Assembly: GCA_038210445.1 (NCBI GenBank)
Contig: JBBQWQ010000001.1
Span: 186,001 to 250,000 of the forward strand
Direction: 5' to 3'
Length of the DNA stretch: 64,000 bases
DNA from: JABFRG01 sp038210445
Lineage (GTDB): Bacteria > Myxococcota_A > Polyangia > Polyangiales > Polyangiaceae
A model generated the notes under the pieces. That model made no database searches and was not told the origin of the DNA. It was given only the letters and a program-made list of their open reading frames with translations. The position numbers and the translations under genes are program-made. Positions 25,436 to 33,557 of this stretch are shown one piece after another. Every line of letters starts with the position of its first letter. Position 1 is the stretch's first letter.

Positions 25436-26068
25436 ATGACCGACGCAATCCCATCCAAGTCCTTCGAAGACGACGCCGCGAGTCATCTGGACGCCTTGTA
25501 CGGCGTGGCGTGTCGCCTGACGCGAAACCCCACCGAGGCCGAAGACCTGGTGCAGGACGCGCTGGTCAAGGCCATGCGCGCGAAAGAACAGTTCCGCCCG
25601 GGTACCAACCTCAAGGCCTGGCTGTTCCGCATTCTCACCAACACGTTCATCAACAAGTACCGACGCGGTGGTCTGGAGCGAAACCTCTTCGAGGGGCCCG
25701 ACGCCGACCCGCTGGTCGATGGCTGGGTGAGCGCCTCGACCATGCGCCAGCTTCGCGATCCGGAGCAGGTTGCGCTGCTCCCGATCGTCGAGGGCGAGGT
25801 GCGCAACGCGCTCGATGCGCTGCCCGCAGAGTTCCGCCTGGCGGTCATTCTTTGCGACGTCGAAGAGTTCTCGTACGAAGAAATCGCCGAGATCATGAGC
25901 TGCCCAGTCGGCACCGTCATGAGCCGGCTTCACCGCGGCCGAAAGCTGCTCCAGAAAGCCCTTTACGAACACGCAGTCGCCATGGGAATCGTGAAAGTCA
26001 GTGAAGCGCCGGTTGCCGAACCCACCAGTCTCGAAGCGTTCCGCGCCAAGAAGCGAGGCGTGGCATGA
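25436..26068 (+). CDS. ECF RNA polymerase sigma factor (RpoE-like), 210 aa
   Basis: Sigma region 2 is clear (LYGVACRLTRNPTEAEDLVQ, then the -10-contacting FRPGTNLKAWLFRILTNTF). Region 4 contains ILCDVEEFSYEEIAEIMSC and GTVMSRLHRGRKLL. Region 3 is absent, as in group 4 (ECF) factors. The next gene, overlapping by ATGA, encodes a zinc-type anti-sigma factor, so the pair forms a classical stress-sensing module. The start at 25436 has a ribosome site (aaaagga) 8 bases upstream; the open frame upstream overlaps the terminator and is not used. The signal is unknown. Confidence 0.94.
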   Translation: MTDAIPSKSFEDDAASHLDALYGVACRLTRNPTEAEDLVQDALVKAMRAKEQFRPGTNLKAWLFRILTNTFINKYRRGGLERNLFEGPDADPLVDGWVSASTMRQLRDPEQVALLPIVEGEVRNALDALPAEFRLAVILCDVEEFSYEEIAEIMSCPVGTVMSRLHRGRKLLQKALYEHAVAMGIVKVSEAPVAEPTSLEAFRAKKRGVA

Positions 26069-26883
26069 CTGAGGTGATGACCAACGAATGCCGCAAGGTA
26101 TCGCGGCTGCTTGGTCCGAGCTTGGACGGGGAGCTCGACGCAGCTTCGACCATCGAGGTCGACGATCACGTGGGTTCCTGTGCGGTGTGTCGCGAGCAGG
26201 TGGAGCTGAAGCGCTCGATGGGCGCGTCGGTCCGTCGCATGGTGAAGTCCTCGGCTTCGTCCGACTTCCGTAGCCGCGCGCTCGCGGCCATGAAGTCTGC
26301 CGACCTCGCAACCGTGACCCCCATCACGGCGGCCCGCAAGCGCGAGCCTTCTCTCGCGTGGCGCGCGCTCTTGCCGCTCACCGCCGCCGCTGCCGTAGCC
26401 GTGGCGTGGAACGCGCGGTTCGCGCCCAAGCAACACGACGTAATGGCCGAGGGGTCGCTCAGCGACATCATCGCCGAGCACTCGCGTCCGCTCGACCCGG
26501 AGAGCAACGATCCGAAGCAAATTCGCCGCTTCGAGCGCTACGTCGGGGTGCCGGTGCGGCCTCCGGTGTTCGCGCAGAACGCCAAGCTGGTGGGCGGTCG
26601 CGTGCTGCCGGTGAACCACGAGCGTGCCGCCATGCTGCAGTACGAGATCGAGCGCAACGGCCAGCAACAGCGGGTCAGCGTGTTCATCTACGACCCCAAC
26701 AAGATTCACGTCGAGGGGCTCGACCCTTCGCCGCGCGCGGTGGGCAGCACCGAGGTTCGCGTCGGTCGCGCCAACGGCTACTCGGTGGCCGTGACCCAGC
26801 GCGGGGGCGTGGGCTACCTGGTGGCCAGCGATCTCGATTCCGATCTCAGCGCCGACCTCATCGCGCACGCCCAAGACAACTGA
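26065..26883 (+). CDS. membrane-anchored ZAS-type anti-sigma factor, 272 aa
   Basis: The N-terminal zinc anti-sigma domain has H35-x3-C39-x2-C42 (DDHVGSCAVC) plus C9. This is the ZAS motif that grips the sigma factor and may sense thiol oxidation. A single membrane helix (about residues 102-117) separates it from an extracytoplasmic C-terminal domain of about 150 aa containing GGRVLPVNHERAAMLQYEI. The gene overlaps the sigma gene by 4 bp. The C-terminal domain resembles the mucin-like DUF of myxobacterial anti-sigma factors. Release of the sigma factor is probably triggered outside the cell membrane or by redox change. Confidence 0.9.
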   Translation: MTEVMTNECRKVSRLLGPSLDGELDAASTIEVDDHVGSCAVCREQVELKRSMGASVRRMVKSSASSDFRSRALAAMKSADLATVTPITAARKREPSLAWRALLPLTAAAAVAVAWNARFAPKQHDVMAEGSLSDIIAEHSRPLDPESNDPKQIRRFERYVGVPVRPPVFAQNAKLVGGRVLPVNHERAAMLQYEIERNGQQQRVSVFIYDPNKIHVEGLDPSPRAVGSTEVRVGRANGYSVAVTQRGGVGYLVASDLDSDLSADLIAHAQDN

Positions 26884-26934
26884 GGCGGGTCGCCAACGCA
26901 GCCAACGGGGTCCGCTTCCCAGACCCGCTCGCCT

Positions 26935-28725
26935 TTAGCGCGCGGCGGCCAGGCCACCTTTTCGTGGGTCGGTGCCGGCGAGCAAGTGCCGCCCGTGCGC
27001 GTCGCGCTCGATGGCGATCATCTGCACCGCCGAGGGGCCCATGGCTCCCGGTGCCCGCGAAGCCGGGTCGCTCGCCGGCGGAACCAGCGAGAGCTGCTCG
27101 CCGCGCGCTTGCAGGCCCCAGCGCACGTCGACTGGCACTTCGGTCTCCACCAAGAGCTGCGCCCCGGTGGGATGAATGCGCGGGCTCGACACGCACGCGC
27201 TGGGGTCGAGGCCGAACACCAGGCGCGCCAGCAGCGCCTGGGTGACGCCGGTGCCGATGCGCGCGCCGCCGGAGCCGCCCGCCACCAAAATCGCCTCACC
27301 CTTCTCGAGCACGATGACCGGCGTCATGCTCGACACCGGGCGCGCCTTAGGGCGCGGGCGATTGGGACCGAGGCCCACCAAACCGAAGCCCGCCACGTCG
27401 GCCGGCGCCGCGAAGTCCTCGAGCTCGTCGTTCAGCACCACGCCGGTGCCGCGCGCCACCACGCCGGAGCCGAACGCGTCGTTTACGGTGGTGGTCAAGG
27501 CCACCACGTTGCCTTCGTCGTCCACCACCACGATGTGCGAAGTGCCGGCCTCGCGCGTGCGAAACTCGGTTGTCGGCTTGGTCTTGTCGAGGTCGATGCG
27601 CTGGCGCCGTGCCGCCAGCTGCGCGGGATCGAGCGCGCGATCGTAGGCCTCGGCCACCCCGCTCTCGAGGTCGGGATCGCCCGCCAAGCGCACGCGATCG
27701 GCCATGGCGCCGCGAAAGGTTTCTGCGAGTACGTGCAAGTAGGCGCTAGAGCCGAAGCCCATGGCGAAGAGCGGCGAAGACCCGGAGGCGCCGTGCATGC
27801 CCAGGGTCTCGAGCACCATAAGGCCGCCCGCCGAAGGTGCGGGCATGGTGACGATGGTCTTGCCGCCTTCGTCGCGCCGCAGTGGCTTTCGCTCGCGCAC
27901 GCGGTAGTCGCGGAGATCGTCCAGGGTGAGCGAACCTCCGGCTGCCGTGCTCGACTCGACGATGCGCTCGGCGATCTGGCCCGTGTAAAATGCACGTGAT
28001 CCCTCGGCGCCGAAGCGCCGCAACGTGGCCGCCAGCTCCGGGCGCGTGACCCGCGTCGCGTAGGCGGCAGGCTGCTGCCCGGGGAAGAGCCCCCTCGCCA
28101 GCTCGCTACCAGGGGCCATACGAGCGCCGCTGCGTGCGAGAGCGTCGGCCAGCGGCCGGCTCACGTAGAAGCCGCTGTCTGCGGCGCGAACCGCGGCTTC
28201 GGCGTCGCGCGCAAGCGGGCGCTTGCCGTGGTGGGTCACCAGCCACTCGAGGCCCGCGGCCTCCCCGGGAACGCCGATGGCCGCGCCACGCCCAGGCGTG
28301 CCACGGCCGGCCAAAAGGCGCGGCGCATCGAGCGCCGCCGGGGCCGTCTCGCGAAAGTCGAGGGCCGCGATGTTGTGGTCCCGCGCGGTCATCACCAGCG
28401 CGAAGCCGCCTCCGCCGAGCCCACTGCCCGAGGGCGCCACCACGCCCAGCACCAGCGCCGCCGCCACCGCTGCATCGGCGGCATTTCCTCCGGCCGCGAG
28501 CACGTCGAGCGCGGCGCGCGTGGCCTCCACGTGATCGGTGACCACCGCCGCGTGAGAACCCTCGGCGCTCTGCGGATACGCCGCGCCGGCATTTCGACCC
28601 ACCAATCCGAATGCCAGAAGCGCGGGCCCGGCAACGAGTGCTAGGCTGCCCGCCAATGCCCCGGCCAGCCGTCGGGGAAGGGACCGCGACCGGTTCGATG
28701 AACTACGGAGTGAAACGTTGAGCAT
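26935..28725 (-). CDS. ggt: gamma-glutamyltransferase (glutathione hydrolase), 596 aa
   Basis: An Ntn-hydrolase that cleaves or transfers the gamma-glutamyl group of glutathione outside the cytoplasm. A signal/anchor (LAGALAGSLALVAGPALLAF) precedes the enzyme. Family blocks include SGLGGGGFALVM, DFRETAP, the substrate-binding GVPGEAAGLEW and the self-processing site EAGTSHIVVVDDEGN, with nucleophile T395. The glycine loop GGSGGARIGTGV completes the active site. It is divergent from the glutathione synthetase gene, so the two deal with glutathione supply and breakdown. Its ATG lies in the same GCATGC palindrome as the gshB start. An internal TTG or a longer start is possible. Confidence 0.92.
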   Translation of the reverse strand: MLNVSLRSSSNRSRSLPRRLAGALAGSLALVAGPALLAFGLVGRNAGAAYPQSAEGSHAAVVTDHVEATRAALDVLAAGGNAADAAVAAALVLGVVAPSGSGLGGGGFALVMTARDHNIAALDFRETAPAALDAPRLLAGRGTPGRGAAIGVPGEAAGLEWLVTHHGKRPLARDAEAAVRAADSGFYVSRPLADALARSGARMAPGSELARGLFPGQQPAAYATRVTRPELAATLRRFGAEGSRAFYTGQIAERIVESSTAAGGSLTLDDLRDYRVRERKPLRRDEGGKTIVTMPAPSAGGLMVLETLGMHGASGSSPLFAMGFGSSAYLHVLAETFRGAMADRVRLAGDPDLESGVAEAYDRALDPAQLAARRQRIDLDKTKPTTEFRTREAGTSHIVVVDDEGNVVALTTTVNDAFGSGVVARGTGVVLNDELEDFAAPADVAGFGLVGLGPNRPRPKARPVSSMTPVIVLEKGEAILVAGGSGGARIGTGVTQALLARLVFGLDPSACVSSPRIHPTGAQLLVETEVPVDVRWGLQARGEQLSLVPPASDPASRAPGAMGPSAVQMIAIERDAHGRHLLAGTDPRKGGLAAAR

Positions 28726-29695
28726 GCGATTCGTGTACGTGATGGATCCGATGGATCGTGTTCTACCGGACAAGGATACGACCTTCGCCTTTCAGCGCGC
28801 GGCCCAATTGCGGGGTCACGTCTCGCTGCACGCCGAACCTCAGGACGTGTACGTCGAGGCGGGCGAGGTGCACGCCCGGGTTCGACCGGTGGTGGTCGCC
28901 GATAGCGCGCCCTACTTCGCCTACGGGCCAGCCGAAGACGTGCGGCTCGCCGACGTCGAGGCGGTGTTCATTCGCAAGGACCCGCCCTTCGACTCCGCGT
29001 ACCTATACCTTACCCTCATGCTCGAGCGGGCCCGTGGCCGCACCGAGATCCTCAACGATCCGCGGGGCCTCCGCGACGCCAACGAGAAGCTGTACGCGCT
29101 CCACTTCTCGCGCCACATGCCGCGCACGCTGGTCACCAGTAGCCCCGATCGCATTCACGCCTTCGTGAAGGTACTGGGCGGCCGCGGCGTCATCAAACCG
29201 CTCGATGGCGCGGGCGGCGCTGGCGTCTTCCTGCTGGCCGAAGGCGACAAGAACATCCGCGCCATCGTGGAGACGGTCACCGCGGAGGGCAAGCGCCTGG
29301 CCATGGTGCAGGAGTACCTGCCTGCAGTGGAGCAAGGCGACAAGCGCATTCTGCTCCTCGACGGCGAGGTGTTGGGCGCCATCAACCGCGTGCCGCGCTC
29401 CGACGATCTTCGCTCCAACATCCACGTCGGTGGTCGGGTGGAGCCCTGCGAGGTCACGGCCGAAGAGCAGCGCATCATCACCGACATCGCCCCGCGTTTG
29501 CGGGCCGACGGGCTGGTGTTCGTGGGCCTCGACGTCATCGGCGGCAAGCTCACCGAGGTGAATGTCACCTCGCCCACCGGCATTCAGGAGCTCTCGCGCC
29601 ACCGTGGCGAAGACGTGGCCGCCAAGGTCATCCAGTGGGTGGAGCGCAAGACCGACGGGTACCGCCCGTCGCTCCGCAGCAACCCGGGGATCTGA
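28718..29695 (+). CDS. gshB: glutathione synthetase, 325 aa
   Basis: An ATP-grasp ligase that joins glycine to gamma-glutamylcysteine. Family blocks: MRFVYVMDPMDRVLPDKDTT, FIRKDPPFDSAYLYLTL, NDPRGLRDANEKLYALHF, VIKPLDGAGGAGVF, VQEYLPAVEQGDKRILLLDG and DVIGGKLTEVNVTSPTGIQE. The length is usual for GshB. The TTG at 28718 is chosen as start because a GGAG site precedes it by seven bases; the ATG at 28724 is the alternative. It runs back-to-back with the ggt gene, with the 5' ends overlapping by about eight bases, and is followed by an FHA gene 13 bp downstream. Confidence 0.95.
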   Translation: MSMRFVYVMDPMDRVLPDKDTTFAFQRAAQLRGHVSLHAEPQDVYVEAGEVHARVRPVVVADSAPYFAYGPAEDVRLADVEAVFIRKDPPFDSAYLYLTLMLERARGRTEILNDPRGLRDANEKLYALHFSRHMPRTLVTSSPDRIHAFVKVLGGRGVIKPLDGAGGAGVFLLAEGDKNIRAIVETVTAEGKRLAMVQEYLPAVEQGDKRILLLDGEVLGAINRVPRSDDLRSNIHVGGRVEPCEVTAEEQRIITDIAPRLRADGLVFVGLDVIGGKLTEVNVTSPTGIQELSRHRGEDVAAKVIQWVERKTDGYRPSLRSNPGI

Positions 29696-29708
29696 AGAGA
29701 CCATCGCC

Positions 29709-30731
29709 ATGCCGGTGACGTTGATCGTTCGCGGAGACGGCGGGGGCGCCGCGGACCACGAGCTCACCTTCGACGGCGCGCGGGTGGTCATCGGACGCGG
29801 CAGCGGCAGCGATCTTTGGCTCCCGGACCCCAGCGTGAGCCACCGCCACGCCAGTGTTCGCGCCAACGGCAGCGAGTACGTGGTGGTCGACGAGGGCAGT
29901 AGCAACGGCACCTGGGTGGGCGGCGTGCGTCTGCAGCCGCGAACGCCCCGCACCCTGCGCACAGGCGACATGCTGCGGGTCGGGCGCGTGTGGGTCGAGG
30001 TGCGTGTGGGGCATGGTCCCGTTGCGCTCGACGCCGCCAGCGCCACCCGCGACGTCGCGCTCGCGCTCATCGCCGGCGCCATGCAGGCCATGGGCGACGA
30101 CGTCACGCCGCGCATCCAGGTGGTCGAGGGGTTCGACGTCGGCGAGGAGCTGTTTCTTTCCGACGACGAGCAGGGCTACACCGTGGGCCGCGGCGAAGAG
30201 ACGGATCTGGCGCTCGCCGACCCCGACACCTCGCGCGAGCACATTCGCGTGACCCGCAAGGGCGCCGTCGTCGTGGTGTGCGATCTCGGTTCCAAGAACG
30301 GCACCTGGCTCGGCGAGCGTCGCCTTCCGCCGTCGCGCGACGTCCCCTGGAAGTCGAGCGCAATGGTGAAGATCGGCCGCACCGTGCTCGCGTTGACCGA
30401 GCCACTCACCGTGGCCCTTGCGCAGCTCGAGACCATGCCCGACGAGCCAGTCGCCGAGGAAGACGCGCCCCCCGAGCCGCCGCCCTCCCTGCTCGCGCCG
30501 CCCAGCGCCAAGCAGCCCGCCTCGCAAGCCGCCCCCGCCAGCGCCCTCGCTCCACGCTCTGCCGGAGGCGCCCCCGCACCCATGGTCGCTGCGCCCGCGC
30601 CGGCGCCCGCGCCTCACGCGCCGGCGCGCAGAAAGTCGGGCTGGACGCCCACCGACATCGGCGTCGTGGTCGCGGCGATTCTCATCATCGCCCTCAGCCT
30701 CGCTGGCCTGGCCTGGGTCCTCAAGGGCTAG
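29709..30731 (+). CDS. double FHA-domain membrane protein, 340 aa
   Basis: Two forkhead-associated domains bind phosphothreonine peptides. The first has VVIGRGSGSDLWLPDPSVSH and SNGTWVGG; the second has YTVGRGEETDLALADPDTSR and SKNGTWLGE. A Pro/Ala-rich linker (about residues 240-310) and a C-terminal membrane helix (TDIGVVVAAILIIALSLAGL) follow, so the FHA domains face the cytoplasm and the tail anchors the protein. The target could be the Ser/Thr kinase at 33558-35417, but that is only a guess from the shared neighbourhood. The gap after gshB is 13 bp, suggesting co-transcription. Confidence 0.92.
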   Translation: MPVTLIVRGDGGGAADHELTFDGARVVIGRGSGSDLWLPDPSVSHRHASVRANGSEYVVVDEGSSNGTWVGGVRLQPRTPRTLRTGDMLRVGRVWVEVRVGHGPVALDAASATRDVALALIAGAMQAMGDDVTPRIQVVEGFDVGEELFLSDDEQGYTVGRGEETDLALADPDTSREHIRVTRKGAVVVVCDLGSKNGTWLGERRLPPSRDVPWKSSAMVKIGRTVLALTEPLTVALAQLETMPDEPVAEEDAPPEPPPSLLAPPSAKQPASQAAPASALAPRSAGGAPAPMVAAPAPAPAPHAPARRKSGWTPTDIGVVVAAILIIALSLAGLAWVLKG

Positions 30732-30851
30732 GTGGCTGAGGGTTTTTGGCCGAGACCGAGGGAGGCGCGTTCGCTGGGTGCATCGCCGGTCGCTCACCCT
30801 CTCTTCTCGTGAGGACGCGAGGCGAAGGCATCGCGAGGGGATCGGCGTCTC

Positions 30852-33446
30852 CTACGGGAAGACGAGGTCGAGGCCCGTGCGCGGGTAGAGCTTGTGGTTG
30901 CCGAACGAGTAGCCGATGACGCCGATGATGCGCGTGAAGGCGGTGCCGACCTTGTACTCGCGGGCGGTGTTGGGCGTGCCGAAGTTGGGCGGCGGGTAGG
31001 GGCAGGGAACGCCGCCCGAGGTGAGGCAGGTGCCGTAGCGCGGGTAGTTGTAGTCGTCTACGCGCAGGTTGCCGTTGAGGAGGAACTCGAAGGTCTTGAG
31101 CGCCGGATCGTCGGGGCTCACGTCGATGATGGTGGGGCCGTCGACGTAGGCGAGGACGCCTTCGTACTGTTCGCCGTTTGCGCCGGTGATGTCGCCGGGC
31201 GCGAGCGCCACGCCGGTGGGCGCCACCGGGCCGGTGGTATCGAGGGTAAACTGTGAGCCGGTGATCCAGCTCTCGCCGAAGCGCTCGTGGTACACGCCGG
31301 TCACGCGGAGCTTGCTTCCCGCGGGCGCCGTGACGCCGGTGAGCATGCCCGAGGTGGTGACGTAGAGCCCTTGCCAGGGGCCGCCGGCGACCGTCTCTTG
31401 CACGAAGAAGCCGTCTTTGGCGCCGCTGGTGGGGCGCGCCACCGACACGACGACGTCGGAGAGCGAGACGATGGTCCCCACGCTGGGGTGGGCCGCATCG
31501 GCCGGGTTGCGCACCGAGTGAATGGCCAGCGGACACGCGGTCGCGCCGGGGTTCGCCACCGCGCACGCGTCGCAGGCATCGCCGCGCGCATCGCCGTCGC
31601 TGTCCTTCTGATCGGCGTTGGCGACGTCTGGGCAGTTGTCGACGCCGTTGGGCACGCCGTCGCCGTCCAGATCACCACCGCTGGTGCGCACGCACTTTTG
31701 CTCGGCGTCCTCCGGGCAGATGTCGCACGCGTCGCCGATGCCGTCCTTGTCGGCGTCGGCCTGGTCGGCTCCGTCGATGGGGCGAAACGGATTGAACACG
31801 TCGACGCAGTTGTCTTCGGCATCGGGAACGCCGTCGCCGTCTTTGTCGGTCTCCTTGGAGACGCCGTCGAACTGCGGCGGCCGCGAGGGCGCGCAGCTGG
31901 GCTCGTCCTTCGGCGTTTCGCCTTTGCAGAAGAAGAGCGGGTACTTGGGGCCGGTGTCGGCGGTCTCGCCCTGGGCGCGAATCTGCGTCAGGGTCGGTGC
32001 CGGCGTGGTGGTGGTGCCGGGCACGTCGAGGCACACGCGCTTGGCGCGGCCGCACACGTTGCCGTCGAAGGCTTCGCAGCCGGTGCCAGGACCCCACACC
32101 GGGTTTTGCACCAGCGCGTCGTCGCCGTACATCACGCGCCCGCCGCGAAGCACCAGCGCCACGTCTTCGACGCCCGCGTCGAGCACGGCGCGGTGATCCT
32201 TGGCCGTCTTGCCGTCGAACACCGCGATATCGGCCACGTAGCCTGGCTTGATCATGCCGAGCACGCCCTGTGCGCCGATGGCGAAGGAAGCGTTCTCGGT
32301 GGCCATGCGCCAGAGGTCGGCGTCGCTGAAGTGCTTGCCGTAATAAGTCTGGTTCAACGAGTCGGCGCAGCGCAGCTCGCGCAGCATGTTCATGGAACCC
32401 GAGACCACCCAGTCGGTTCCAAGGGCGATCTGCACGCCCTGGAGATCGAGCATCGTAACCGGGGCGGTGTGCCCGTAGAGATCGACGTTCGAGCGCGGCG
32501 ACCACACCAGACGCGATTTTGCGTCGCGCAGCGCCCGCCCCTCGGTGGGCCGGATGGCCACGCCGTGAATGACGCCCGTTTGCTTGCCCAGCAGCGAGAA
32601 TTTGCCCGGCTGCGCAGCGCACACAAACTCGTTGCGCGAGATGGCGCTGATGCCTTCGGCGATGTGCGGAAGGTAGCTCCCCAGCTGAAGGACCTCGCCC
32701 GACGTGGTGCGCCCGGCCCCGTAGTCGCAGTTGTCGGAAAGCGCCGTCGAGCCCAGCGGGAAGACGTCGGAGTTGGCGATTTGTACCGGCAGCCCTTCGA
32801 GCGTGTCGACGTCGTCGTCGAGGTTGCGCGCAAGGCCACGAGCTGACCCTCCGCCGGCCATGCTGGTGGTTCCGCTCATAATGTAGCGGAGCTCACCGTA
32901 GGCTCGGGTGAGGGTATTGGCGCCGCTCTTGTAGTTGATGCGGTCGGGGCCGCCCTGCCAGTCGGCGCGCTGCGTGTACTTCTTGGTGCCGTGGGTGAGC
33001 GGCGGGTTGTTCACGTACGTGATGTGGTCGTGCGGGTTGATCATCCCGGGCGAGATGACGCCGGTCTTGCATTCGACGATGGACGCGCTGGCGAAGCCGG
33101 CGTTGGTGCTGCAGTCGCAGCCGGTGCACAGGATGGTGCCCTCTTCGCTCACCAGCACTTCGCCGTCGCGGAAGGTCTCGTTGGGGGCGAGCACCGTGCC
33201 GCGGATCACCTTGTTGGCGGTGCCGGTCTTGGTGACCGTGCAGGTGGGCGTGCCTTCGGCGAGCGCGCGCTTGCACTCGGTGACCTTGGGCTGCGGGTTG
33301 GTGCTCTCGTGCGGCCCCGGGGGCTTCGGCGGCACCTTCGCGTCGGTACCCGAATCGCGCGCGACGACGCTGGGACCTGGGTCGTCGCCGCACGCTGCGA
33401 GCGCCGCCAACACCGTTGCAACGCCGACCACCAGGAAGACACGCAT
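30852..33446 (-). CDS. amidohydrolase-family lipoprotein with thrombospondin-type-3 repeats, 864 aa
   Basis: A lipoprotein signal (MRVFLVVGVATVLAALAACG, lipobox LAAC) leads to an amidohydrolase barrel with HxH motif INPHDHITYV, the mid-barrel IHGVAI, GHTAPV and the catalytic aspartate block LGTDWVVSGS. Near residues 575-660 there are calcium-type thrombospondin-3 repeats (DKDGDGVPDAEDNC, DADKDGIGDACD, DLDGDGVPNGVDNC). The C-terminal part is an OB/Ig-like domain (VGTIVSLSDVVVSVARP). Fusion of a hydrolase to calcium-binding repeats on a surface lipoprotein is unusual. The substrate is unknown. The start was placed at the signal peptide. Confidence 0.85.
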   Translation of the reverse strand: MRVFLVVGVATVLAALAACGDDPGPSVVARDSGTDAKVPPKPPGPHESTNPQPKVTECKRALAEGTPTCTVTKTGTANKVIRGTVLAPNETFRDGEVLVSEEGTILCTGCDCSTNAGFASASIVECKTGVISPGMINPHDHITYVNNPPLTHGTKKYTQRADWQGGPDRINYKSGANTLTRAYGELRYIMSGTTSMAGGGSARGLARNLDDDVDTLEGLPVQIANSDVFPLGSTALSDNCDYGAGRTTSGEVLQLGSYLPHIAEGISAISRNEFVCAAQPGKFSLLGKQTGVIHGVAIRPTEGRALRDAKSRLVWSPRSNVDLYGHTAPVTMLDLQGVQIALGTDWVVSGSMNMLRELRCADSLNQTYYGKHFSDADLWRMATENASFAIGAQGVLGMIKPGYVADIAVFDGKTAKDHRAVLDAGVEDVALVLRGGRVMYGDDALVQNPVWGPGTGCEAFDGNVCGRAKRVCLDVPGTTTTPAPTLTQIRAQGETADTGPKYPLFFCKGETPKDEPSCAPSRPPQFDGVSKETDKDGDGVPDAEDNCVDVFNPFRPIDGADQADADKDGIGDACDICPEDAEQKCVRTSGGDLDGDGVPNGVDNCPDVANADQKDSDGDARGDACDACAVANPGATACPLAIHSVRNPADAAHPSVGTIVSLSDVVVSVARPTSGAKDGFFVQETVAGGPWQGLYVTTSGMLTGVTAPAGSKLRVTGVYHERFGESWITGSQFTLDTTGPVAPTGVALAPGDITGANGEQYEGVLAYVDGPTIIDVSPDDPALKTFEFLLNGNLRVDDYNYPRYGTCLTSGGVPCPYPPPNFGTPNTAREYKVGTAFTRIIGVIGYSFGNHKLYPRTGLDLVFP

Positions 33447-33557
33447 CGAAGACCTCGCGCCGAAGATTAAAGGATCGACATAGAATAGCACGCAGTGCAG
33501 TGAACGCCCGCGGCGAGTTGGCCTTGCGGCTCGCGCCGCCCGCGCGACAGCAAAGCC

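Noticed and set aside
31287..32846. 519-codon plus-strand frame antisense to the amidohydrolase lipoprotein
   Set aside because: No signal, no domain, and the opposite strand has clear lipobox, HxH and calcium-repeat motifs.
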